From positions 48,528 through 69,531 of the forward strand of contig NZ_JAKOOW010000009.1 in NCBI RefSeq assembly GCF_022288825.1: 21,004 bases of DNA. Direction: 5' to 3'. The stretch is from Kingella pumchi (GTDB lineage: Bacteria > Pseudomonadota > Gammaproteobacteria > Burkholderiales > Neisseriaceae). This document shows, piece after piece, positions 1 through 7,615 of this stretch (position 1 is the stretch's first letter; each line of letters opens with the position of its first letter). The notes below the pieces were generated by a model, which had not been told where the DNA came from, made no database searches, and saw only the letters and a program-made list of their open reading frames with translations. Made by a program: the position numbers and the translations under genes.

Positions 1-22
1 TTCAGGCTGCCTGCAAACCCAA

Positions 23-64
23 GCAGCCTGAAAAACCACACCCGCGGCTTTCAGGCTGCCTTTT
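23..64 (+). terminator. Uptake-sequence hairpin terminator of an upstream gene
   Basis: GCAGCCTGAAA at 23-33 is complementary to TTTCAGGCTGC at 49-59, and the second arm is followed by CTTTT. This is an inverted pair of uptake sequences of the kind that ends most genes in this window. It presumably terminates a gene lying before position 1. A further copy, AGGCTGCCTGAA, follows at 66-77. Confidence 0.5.
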
Positions 65-129
65 CAGGCTGCCTGAAGCGGTGCCTGTGCTATATTTGCG
101 CCCTTTGCCGACACCTGCCGCCGCCCGCT

Positions 130-3100
130 ATGAAGCCGACTTTGCCCGCCGTTTTGATTGTCGATTTGGAAGTTGATCCGCGCACCGACACCGTATTCAA
201 AATTGGTGCCTACCGCCCCGATTTGGAGCAGGGGTTTGAACGCACTACCGGCAGCCTGAAAAGTTTTCAGGCTGCTTTGGCAGAACTGGCGCCGCTGGCA
301 CAGGGCGCCCACTGGCTGATGGGGCACAATATTCTCGAACACGATTTGCGCTATCTGCGCGATGCTGCGCCCGCCGCGCCGTGGCTGGCGCTGCCGGTTA
401 TCGACACGCTGCGCCTGTCGCCCTTGGCCTTTCCGCAGAATCCCTACCACCGTCTGATTAAAAACCACAAAATCATTTCTTCGGCCAAAAACTCCCCCGA
501 AGCCGACTGCCGCGCCTGCTGGCAGCTTTTTCAGGACCAATGCACGGCTTTTGGCAAGATGCTTGCGGCGCGGCCGGACGAATTTGCCGTCTATTGCCGC
601 CTGTTTGGCGCGCTGCCCTACCGGCAGGACGGCGAAATCGTCATTCCCGATGCCTGCGGCCGGCCGGAGCAGGCGGCAGAGCGCGACATCCCCCGCCTGA
701 TTCAGGATATTTGGGCGATGGTGCAGGACGATGCCGGGCAGGGGCTGAAAGCCTGCAAAACCCGTTTCAAAAAGCTGATGGCAGAAGACATCCACCGCCC
801 CGAACTTTATATACCGCTGGCCTACGCGCTCTCCTGGCTGAGTGTCTCCGGCGGCAATTCGGTGCTGGCGCCGTGGGTGCGCCACCAGTTTCCTGATACC
901 GCGCGGCTGATTGCCGAATTTCGCGACCACGATTGCGGCGACAGCGAATGCCGCTACTGCCGCGACATCCTTAACCCGAAAATTCAATTGGATCATTATT
1001 TCGGCCTGCCTGCCTTTCGCGAAGTGAAGGGCATAGACGGCGGACAGGAAGCCATTGTGCGGGCGGGCATGCAGGGGCAGCATGTGCTGGCGGTGCTGCC
1101 CACCGGCGGCGGAAAATCGCTGTGCTACCAGCTTCCCGCCGTCAACCGCTATTACCGCAATGGCGGGCTGACGATCGTGGTTTCGCCCTTGCAGTCGCTG
1201 ATGAAAGACCAGGCCGACGGCATGGCGCGGCGCAATATTTCGGGTGCGGCCATGCTCAACGGCATGCTGCCGGTTACCGTGCGCGCCGATGTTTTGGACA
1301 AAGTGGCTTTGGGCGATATCGGTATTTTGTTTGTTGCGCCCGAGCAGTTTCGCAACAGCAGCTTTATCCAGGCCATCGCCCACCGCCAGATCAACGGCTG
1401 GGTGTTCGACGAAGCGCATTGTTTGTCCAAATGGGGGCACGATTTCCGTCCCGATTATCTGTATGCCGCCAAATTCATCGCCAAGCGCAAAGAAAAAACC
1501 GGCGAGCTGGCGCCGGTGAGCTGTTTTACCGCCACCGCCAAACCCGATGTGCTGCAGGACATTACCGAGCATTTTCGCAAAGAGCTGGGCATTGAGTTTA
1601 AGCAGTTTATCGGCGGCAACGAGCGCGACAACCTGTTTTACGAAGTGCTCGAAGCAAGCGACGATTCCAAACGCCAGCATATCGACCGCCTGCTGCACCG
1701 CGAACTCGACCATCAGGCGGGCGGCGCGGTGGTATTTGTGTCGCGGCGCAAAAGCGCGGAGCAATACGCCGAATGGCTCAAACAGCAGGGCTGGGCGTGC
1801 GAGTACTTCCATGCCGGGCTGCTCACCCACCTTAAAACCGAAATCCAAGACAATTTTCTCAACGACCGCCTGCGCGTGATTGTCGCCACCAATGCTTTCG
1901 GCATGGGGGTGGACAAAGAGAATGTGCGGCTGGTGGTGCACGCCGAAATCACCGGTTCGCTGGAAAACTACCTGCAGGAAGCGGGGCGGGCGGGGCGCGA
2001 TCAGCAGGATGCCAAATGTGTGCTGCTGTTTGACCGCGACGATGTGGATGTGCAGTTTCGCATCAACCGCTCATCGCAAATCGAGCCGCGCGATTTGAAG
2101 TCGGTATGGAGCAAGCTCAAGCTGCTGGACAAGGCCAATGCCGGCAAAAGCAGCGACGACGATTTGGTGGTCAGCGGCGGCGAAATCCTGCGCGATACCG
2201 AGAGTTATATGAGTTTTGACAGCGACGACCGCCAGGCCGACACCAAAGTCAAAACCGCGCTGGCATGGCTGGAGCGCGCCGGCATGCTCGAGCGCAGCGA
2301 AAACCAAACCCGCATTTTCCCGGCGCGTTCAGGCAGCCTGAATCTCGAGCAGGCGCTGGCCAAAATCGAAAAAGCCGATCTGCCGCAGCGCAAGCGCGAA
2401 CTCTACCGCACCATCGCCGAAATCGTTTTCGATGCATCCGACGACGAGCCTTTGAGTACCGACGAGCTGGGCAAGGCCACCGCCTGCAGTTTCACCGAAT
2501 TGCGCGGCCACCTGAAAGCGCTGGAAGAATTGGGCGTATTGACCAACGACACCAAAATGACCGTCAACCTGCGCACCGACGCCGCCCGCTCGTCGCTCAA
2601 GCGCCTGCAGGAAGTGATCGCCCAAGAAGAAAAGCTCTGGCAGATTCTCAAAAACGAAATCCCCGCCGCCGATACCGGCCGTCCGCAGAATTTTTCTCTA
2701 AGCGAAACCTGCCACAAAATGCACGAAGCCGGCTTCGAGCAACTGCTTCCGGCCGACATCAAGCTGATGATGGAATCGCTGGCCTACGACAAAGCGGCGG
2801 CAGACGCCCTAAGCAGCGGCAGTTTCGATATCCGCAATGCGGGCAACAATATTCTCAGGGTGCGTTTCAAAAACAACCGCGATTCTTGGGAAACCCTGCA
2901 GGAAAATGCCGCGCTGCGCCGCCGGATATGTTTGTGCGTGCTGCCTTTTCTCGCCGCCAAAACCGATTTGCGCGCTAAAGACGTGGTGGTTGAAACCAGC
3001 ATGGGCGAGTTGGTGCGCTGCATCGGCAGCGATCTGGAGCTATCCGGTTCGATACCCGAATCCCGCCGCGAAGTCCTGATCAAGCAGGCGCTGCTGTTTA

Positions 3101-5400
3101 TGCACAAACTTTCGGTGTTCAAACTCAACCACGGCATGAGCATCCTGCGCCATGCCATGACCATCCGCCTGGACAAAACGGCGCTGGAGCAAAAGCGGCA
3201 GTATCTGAAAGAAGACTACCGTCCGCTGGAAGTGTTTTACGGCGAAAAGCGCTTCCAAATCCATGTGATGCAGGAATACGCCCTGCGCGCGCTGAAAAGC
3301 ATCGAAAGCGGCTTGGAGCTGGTGCGCGACTATTTCCAGACCCGTGAAGACCAGTTCAAAAACAAATGGTTCAAAGGCCGCTTCAACGAATTGAAAGAGC
3401 CGGTTTCGCAGGAAACCTACAAACGGATTACCGAAGGGCTCAACGAGCCGCAAAAAGCCGTCGTTACCGACCAGAGCGACCGCAACCGCCTGGTTTTGGC
3501 CGGCCCGGGTTCGGGCAAAACGCGGGTAATCGTCCACCGCGTTGCCTATCTGCTCAAAGTCTGCCATGCCGATCCGGCTTCGATTATTGTGTTGGCCTAC
3601 AACCGCCTGGCCGCGCAGGAAATCAAGCGCCGCCTGTTTGCGCTCACCGGCAGCATTGCCGCCGCGGTTACCGTGCTCACTTACGACGCGATGGCGATGC
3701 GGCTGCTAGGCGTGCGTTTTGACAACAAAAAACCGAGAAACACGCAGGAAAAAGACAGCGATCGTTTCAAGCAATGGTGTCTTCAGGCTGCCGAGCTGCT
3801 GGAAAGCGGCGCGGGTGCCGACAGCGAAGACAATAATGCGCGTGACCGCATCATGGCCGGCTTTCGCTATATTCTGGTGGACGAATACCAAGACATCAGC
3901 GAAGAGCACTACCGCCTGGTATCGGCGCTGGCCGGCCGCTCTGCCGGCGAAGACGACAAACTGACGATTCTGGCGGTGGGCGACGACGACCAGAACATCT
4001 ACTCCTTCCGCCAAACCAGCAACCGCTACATCCGCTGCTTCCAGCAGGATTACGGCGTGGAAACTTTCGACTATCTGACCTTCAACTACCGCAGCACCCG
4101 GCATATCGTCAATGCCGCCAACCGCCTGATCCAAAGCATGCCCGAGCGCCTGAAAGCGCTGCATCCGATTATTGTCGATCCCGAGCGGCGCGCCCAGAAC
4201 GCCGGCGGCAAATGGGCGCAGCTAGACCCCGATCGGCAGGGGCGCGTGCGCATTATCAGGCTGCCGCGTACCGGCAATCTGAAAGCGGCCGCCAATATCC
4301 AGGCGCAGGCGCTTATGGCGGAAATCGAAAGGCTGCGGCGTTTGGACGGATTCCGTTACCAAGATGTCGCCGTGCTGGCGCGCGAACACAAAATACTCCA
4401 GCCGGTGCGAGCCTGGTGCCGGCAAAACGGCATTCCCCATTTTCTGCCCCGAGACGACGGCGGCATTCCCTTAAGATGCAGCCGCGAATTTGTCCGCCTG
4501 CTCGACGATTTGGAAAAAGCAGGCGAAACCGTTGCGCCCGAGCGCTTTGTCGAAATCATCCGCAGCCGCAGCGAAGCGGCGTCGTGGCAGAAACTGTTTG
4601 CCGCAATGGCCGAAGACTTCGAGCACGAATATCCCGCTTCAGGCAGCCTGAAAGACGATCGCCCCGGTTTTGCCCAGGCCTTTTTGCGCAACTGGCTTTA
4701 CGAATACGTCGGCAATGACAGCGACGGCCACAACGAAGGTTTGTTTGTCGGCACCGCCCATGCGGCCAAAGGATTGGAGTTCAAACACGTTTTCGTGTTG
4801 GACGGCGGCTGGCGCAGCGAAGAAGAAAGCGAGCAGCGCCTGTATTACGTTGCCATGACCCGCGCCATCGAAACCCTGACGCTGCTGCAGGGCACGCCGC
4901 GTCATCTGTGGATAGAAAAATTGGCAAATAGTGAAGTTGAAACCGTGGCGCAAGACTTTTCGCCGCTGCCGGAATTGGATATCGAATACCGCGTGCTGTC
5001 GGTGTTCGGCAGCAAATTGGATAAGGGTGGCGAATTGGATATCGGCTTTACCGTGCGCGACGAAACGGAAGCCGGCCGCGGCAAACCGCAGCTGGCGAAT
5101 ATTAAAGAAGTATTGCGGCAGGTCAGCAGCCTGAAAACCGGCGACGAGCTGGACATCCGTCTGCGCGGCAAAAATTACCAGTTTTGCAGCGGCAACTTTG
5201 CGGTGGCGCAGCTGGCTCGGAACATCCGTATTCCCGAATTGGCCGATCCCGCGCTGAACGGCCGCATCCGCGCCTTTGTCGAGGGCTTTTGCGTTTATTA
5301 CCCGCCTGAAGACGAAGCACGCGATGCCAGGATTCCCAAAGAGCTGGACAAATGGGTGGTGGTCATCCCCCGTTTGGAAATTCCGCCGAAAACGCCGTAA
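130..5400 (+). CDS. Exonuclease-RecQ helicase-UvrD helicase fusion protein
   Basis: Predicted 1756-residue cytoplasmic DNA repair or processing enzyme. Residues 1-130 look like a DEDD (DnaQ-type) 3'-5' exonuclease: D12 and E14 in VDLEVD, D72 in GHNILEHDL, D126 in NSPEAD. A Cys cluster (H267, C269, C274, C277) may bind zinc. Residues 285-640 are a RecQ-type SF2 helicase: Walker A PTGGGKS 324-330, DEAH 427-430, QEAGRAGRD 616-624. Residues 1085-1600 are a UvrD/PcrA-type SF1 helicase: AGPGSGKT 1124-1131, DEYQD 1251-1255, GDDDQNIYSFR 1284-1294, KGLEF from 1547, YYVAMTRA 1572-1579. The linker at 640-1085 and the tail after 1600 are unassigned. Both motors keep their ATPase motifs, so both may be active. 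ATG 130 is the first start in frame; no convincing ribosome site precedes it. RecQ proteins are usually 600-700 residues, so this is a fusion. Its role (repair, recombination or phage defence) is inference. Confidence 0.88.
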   Translation: MKPTLPAVLIVDLEVDPRTDTVFKIGAYRPDLEQGFERTTGSLKSFQAALAELAPLAQGAHWLMGHNILEHDLRYLRDAAPAAPWLALPVIDTLRLSPLAFPQNPYHRLIKNHKIISSAKNSPEADCRACWQLFQDQCTAFGKMLAARPDEFAVYCRLFGALPYRQDGEIVIPDACGRPEQAAERDIPRLIQDIWAMVQDDAGQGLKACKTRFKKLMAEDIHRPELYIPLAYALSWLSVSGGNSVLAPWVRHQFPDTARLIAEFRDHDCGDSECRYCRDILNPKIQLDHYFGLPAFREVKGIDGGQEAIVRAGMQGQHVLAVLPTGGGKSLCYQLPAVNRYYRNGGLTIVVSPLQSLMKDQADGMARRNISGAAMLNGMLPVTVRADVLDKVALGDIGILFVAPEQFRNSSFIQAIAHRQINGWVFDEAHCLSKWGHDFRPDYLYAAKFIAKRKEKTGELAPVSCFTATAKPDVLQDITEHFRKELGIEFKQFIGGNERDNLFYEVLEASDDSKRQHIDRLLHRELDHQAGGAVVFVSRRKSAEQYAEWLKQQGWACEYFHAGLLTHLKTEIQDNFLNDRLRVIVATNAFGMGVDKENVRLVVHAEITGSLENYLQEAGRAGRDQQDAKCVLLFDRDDVDVQFRINRSSQIEPRDLKSVWSKLKLLDKANAGKSSDDDLVVSGGEILRDTESYMSFDSDDRQADTKVKTALAWLERAGMLERSENQTRIFPARSGSLNLEQALAKIEKADLPQRKRELYRTIAEIVFDASDDEPLSTDELGKATACSFTELRGHLKALEELGVLTNDTKMTVNLRTDAARSSLKRLQEVIAQEEKLWQILKNEIPAADTGRPQNFSLSETCHKMHEAGFEQLLPADIKLMMESLAYDKAAADALSSGSFDIRNAGNNILRVRFKNNRDSWETLQENAALRRRICLCVLPFLAAKTDLRAKDVVVETSMGELVRCIGSDLELSGSIPESRREVLIKQALLFMHKLSVFKLNHGMSILRHAMTIRLDKTALEQKRQYLKEDYRPLEVFYGEKRFQIHVMQEYALRALKSIESGLELVRDYFQTREDQFKNKWFKGRFNELKEPVSQETYKRITEGLNEPQKAVVTDQSDRNRLVLAGPGSGKTRVIVHRVAYLLKVCHADPASIIVLAYNRLAAQEIKRRLFALTGSIAAAVTVLTYDAMAMRLLGVRFDNKKPRNTQEKDSDRFKQWCLQAAELLESGAGADSEDNNARDRIMAGFRYILVDEYQDISEEHYRLVSALAGRSAGEDDKLTILAVGDDDQNIYSFRQTSNRYIRCFQQDYGVETFDYLTFNYRSTRHIVNAANRLIQSMPERLKALHPIIVDPERRAQNAGGKWAQLDPDRQGRVRIIRLPRTGNLKAAANIQAQALMAEIERLRRLDGFRYQDVAVLAREHKILQPVRAWCRQNGIPHFLPRDDGGIPLRCSREFVRLLDDLEKAGETVAPERFVEIIRSRSEAASWQKLFAAMAEDFEHEYPASGSLKDDRPGFAQAFLRNWLYEYVGNDSDGHNEGLFVGTAHAAKGLEFKHVFVLDGGWRSEEESEQRLYYVAMTRAIETLTLLQGTPRHLWIEKLANSEVETVAQDFSPLPELDIEYRVLSVFGSKLDKGGELDIGFTVRDETEAGRGKPQLANIKEVLRQVSSLKTGDELDIRLRGKNYQFCSGNFAVAQLARNIRIPELADPALNGRIRAFVEGFCVYYPPEDEARDARIPKELDKWVVVIPRLEIPPKTP
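251..275 (+). repeat. Inverted uptake-sequence pair inside the helicase gene
   Basis: GCAGCCTGAAAA (251-262), one base, then TTTTCAGGCTGC (264-275) form a 12-base perfect inverted repeat followed by TTT. It lies in the coding sequence and is translated GSLKSFQAA near the end of the first exonuclease motif region. Elsewhere in this window the same arrangement forms gene-end terminators. Confidence 0.75.
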
Positions 5401-5417
5401 GCCCCAACCATCCGCAT

Positions 5418-5462
5418 AAAAAGCAGCCTGAAAGCACGAAAAACGCTTTCAGGCTGCTTTTT
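5418..5462 (+). terminator. Rho-independent terminator after the helicase fusion
   Basis: AAAAAGCAGCCTGAAAGC (5418-5435) pairs perfectly with GCTTTCAGGCTGCTTTTT (5445-5462) around a 9-base loop and ends in T5. The A/T flanks make it usable on both strands. It separates the helicase fusion from the membrane protein gene. Confidence 0.85.
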
Positions 5463-5604
5463 GCGTGATTTTGTTAAGCGTTCGGTGCATTTGCCTACAT
5501 ATCCTGCCGCTATGTAAATTATTTTCAACGAGTCGGGAATTTGAAGCAGATTCATTTAGAATCGGCCGGCATTTTGTGAACTTGTACCGATACGGAGGCA
5601 CAAT

Positions 5605-7479
5605 ATGGAATATCAGCAAAGCGGACAGCCGGCGGCTTTCGGGCAGCCTGAAGATTTGGAAGTGCGCGGCGAAAGCCGTGCCGGCGATCAAACGGAAACG
5701 GCGCACGGCGATGCTTTCAGGCAGCCTGAAAGCGATATCCCGCCGGAAATGCAGAAGCAGCTTGAAAACGGTTTAACGCTTGATAAAAGCGCCAAAAAGC
5801 AGCCTGAAAACGCCGAAACTGCTGAAACCGGCAGTAGCGAAAAGCAGCCTGAAAAGAAAGCCGGGCGCAAAAAGGAGAAAAAGAAAGGCAAGGCCGGAAA
5901 GAATGCGGCATCTGCCGATCAGATCGGCACCAATAAGGGCGTGGAAACCATGTTCCGCAATGCCGTGCGCTCGGAGATGGAACTGCTGGCGCTGGCGGCT
6001 ACTAAAGCCAATATTATGATTTCGCTCAACGGTTTTATCGTTTCGGCGCTGATGATTTCCGGTGCGTTTATCTTTTCTTCCTCGCCTGAATTTCTGATTC
6101 CGGCCAGCACTTTTATGGTTACCGCTGCGGCGTCTATTGTTTTTGCGCTGCTGTCGGCCTCACCCGAGCGCATCGGCCGCCTGCAGGCTTTTCGCGAGTG
6201 GATCAAAGACCTGTTCCGCCGCAAAGCAGGGCTCTCTGACTTTAAAGAGCGGGTGTGGAAAACGGAAAACAACCGCTTTTTCGGCGACGAAGCCAATGTT
6301 TTGATTTATGAAGACCGCGTCAAGCTGCCGCGTGAAGAGCATTGGCAGAAAATCCAAGGCATTATGAACGACCGCGAGCAGGTCTATCGGAAAATGAGCG
6401 ACCATCTCTACTGGCTCGGCCTGTTGGCGGACAAGCAGTTTAAATACATCAATTTATCCTACGCCGTGTTCCGCTGGGGGCTGCTGGCTTCGCTGGCGGC
6501 CTTTATCGGCGTCAAAGCCGTGCCCTCGCTTGCTACGCCGCAGCAAAACAATTTGGCCGAACTGCGCACCATGGGCATCAATATGTTTAACGGCGTGTAC
6601 GAGCCTTCCGCCGCCCAGCAGCTTCCCGACGGGCGCATTATGATTGCCGAAGACGAACCCAACCACGCTTTCAGCATCATCAGCATCGACGCCAACGGCC
6701 ATTTTGTCGAAGACGAAGCGCTCGATACCCGCATCATCAAAGGCTTCAAGCGCAAACTCAACGACCTTGAAGCCATGACCCGCGACGACGAAGGCTTTGT
6801 CTACGCCATGACTTCCCATTCGCGCAACCGCAAAGGCCAGCGCTCGCCCGACCGCGAACACCTGATGCGCTTCAAAGTGCAGGGCAGCGACATCGTCGGC
6901 CTCACCAGCTACGACGGCCTGAGTGAAGCGCTGGAAAAAGACAAAGAGCTGCACGATCTGATCCGCGAAGCGGTTGGAGACGAAGCCGATGTGGTGTTCG
7001 ACGAAATCAATATCGAAGGCCTGGCCTACGATCCGGTTAAAAAACGGCTGGTGCTGGGCTTTCGCGATCCCGAGTTCAACAATATGGCTTTGATAGCTTT
7101 CATCAGCAACCCCAAAGAAATGATGGAGAAAAACGCCAAACCGGTGTTTGACGAAGTGGCGATACTCGACATTGACGGCGGCGGTATCCGCTCGCTCAAT
7201 TACGACCCCGTGCTCAAAGCCTACATCATTGCCAACGAAGTCAAAGGCGATACCGGCGAGAAATCTTCGACCCTGTGGAAATGGAGCGGCAATCCCAAAG
7301 ACGAGCCGAAGAAAATCAACCTGCCCAATCTGCACCACATGACCAATGTCGAAGCCGTCGATTCCGTCAATATCAACGGCCAGCAGCGCCTGCTTTTGAT
7401 GGCCGACGAGGGCGATGCCAAGAAAAACATGACCGCCAAATACATGCTGGTCGATTACAACCAAATCGGCCGCGATTAA
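5605..7479 (+). CDS. Membrane protein: PycTM-like segment fused to DUF3616 propeller
   Basis: Predicted 624-residue inner-membrane protein. Residues 1-112 are hydrophilic and Lys/Glu-rich, ending in a basic KKEKKKGKAGK patch. Residues 116-305 resemble the Pycsar effector membrane domain (PycTM, DUF5706): LAATKANIMISLNG (130-143) leads into TM1 (about 137-158), TM2 is at about 164-184, and TM3 follows at about 286-303. Residues 313-624 resemble a DUF3616 phytase/esterase-like beta-propeller: DLEAMTRDDEG 387-397, SHSRNRKG 404-411, IEGLA 470-474, GGGIRSL, NVEAV and MADEGD. The positive-inside rule puts the N-terminus in the cytoplasm and the propeller in the periplasm (inference). GGAGG at 5594-5598 lies 6 bases before the ATG, a good ribosome site. 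PycTM proteins are antiphage effectors triggered by cyclic pyrimidine nucleotides, but no cyclase is adjacent, so function is unproven. Confidence 0.78.
   Translation: MEYQQSGQPAAFGQPEDLEVRGESRAGDQTETAHGDAFRQPESDIPPEMQKQLENGLTLDKSAKKQPENAETAETGSSEKQPEKKAGRKKEKKKGKAGKNAASADQIGTNKGVETMFRNAVRSEMELLALAATKANIMISLNGFIVSALMISGAFIFSSSPEFLIPASTFMVTAAASIVFALLSASPERIGRLQAFREWIKDLFRRKAGLSDFKERVWKTENNRFFGDEANVLIYEDRVKLPREEHWQKIQGIMNDREQVYRKMSDHLYWLGLLADKQFKYINLSYAVFRWGLLASLAAFIGVKAVPSLATPQQNNLAELRTMGINMFNGVYEPSAAQQLPDGRIMIAEDEPNHAFSIISIDANGHFVEDEALDTRIIKGFKRKLNDLEAMTRDDEGFVYAMTSHSRNRKGQRSPDREHLMRFKVQGSDIVGLTSYDGLSEALEKDKELHDLIREAVGDEADVVFDEINIEGLAYDPVKKRLVLGFRDPEFNNMALIAFISNPKEMMEKNAKPVFDEVAILDIDGGGIRSLNYDPVLKAYIIANEVKGDTGEKSSTLWKWSGNPKDEPKKINLPNLHHMTNVEAVDSVNINGQQRLLLMADEGDAKKNMTAKYMLVDYNQIGRD
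5641..5854 (+). repeat. Cluster of coding uptake-sequence copies
   Basis: Five related words occur in one reading frame: GGCAGCCTGAAG from 5642, AGGCAGCCTGAA at 5719-5730, AAGCAGCTTGAAAA (one mismatch) at 5755, AAGCAGCCTGAAAA from 5798 and AAGCAGCCTGAAAA from 5842. Four are translated QPE and one QLE. They make up much of the hydrophilic N-terminus of the membrane protein. Confidence 0.85.
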
Positions 7480-7493
7480 GGCAGCCTGAAAAA

Positions 7494-7528
7494 CATGCCC
7501 GATACGCAGACGTATCGGGCATGGTTTT
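7494..7528 (+). terminator. Terminator hairpin after the membrane protein gene
   Basis: CATGCCCGATACG (7494-7506) pairs perfectly with CGTATCGGGCATG (7511-7523) around a CAGA loop, followed by GTTTT. This 13-pair stem is unrelated to the uptake word and begins 14 bases after the stop codon. Confidence 0.85.
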
Positions 7529-7551
7529 GATTCAAAGCAGCCTGAAAAAAA

Positions 7552-7590
7552 CAGCCTGAAAGCGCGAAAACGGCTTTCAGGCTGCTTTTT
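7552..7590. terminator. Bidirectional uptake-sequence terminator between convergent genes
   Basis: CAGCCTGAAAGC (7552-7563) pairs with GCTTTCAGGCTG (7573-7584). CTTTTT follows on the plus strand, and an A7 run before the stem gives a U-tract on the minus strand. It can therefore end both the membrane protein gene and lysA, which converge here. Confidence 0.8.
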
Positions 7591-7615
7591 ATCGTATCGG
7601 GCTGATGCGGCGGTT

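Noticed and set aside
64..1941. A 625-residue open frame on the minus strand opposite the helicase gene
   Set aside because: It is antisense to the exonuclease and RecQ coding sequence, has no recognisable domain, and is explained by codon bias in GC-rich DNA leaving the opposite frame open.
6454..7464. A 336-residue minus-strand frame opposite the membrane protein gene
   Set aside because: Antisense to a gene with clear domains; composition is repetitive in Val, His and Phe as expected of a shadow frame.
5605..7479. A complete Pycsar system
   Set aside because: Only the effector-like membrane part is present. Neither neighbour is a nucleotide cyclase, so calling a Pycsar operon is not supported.
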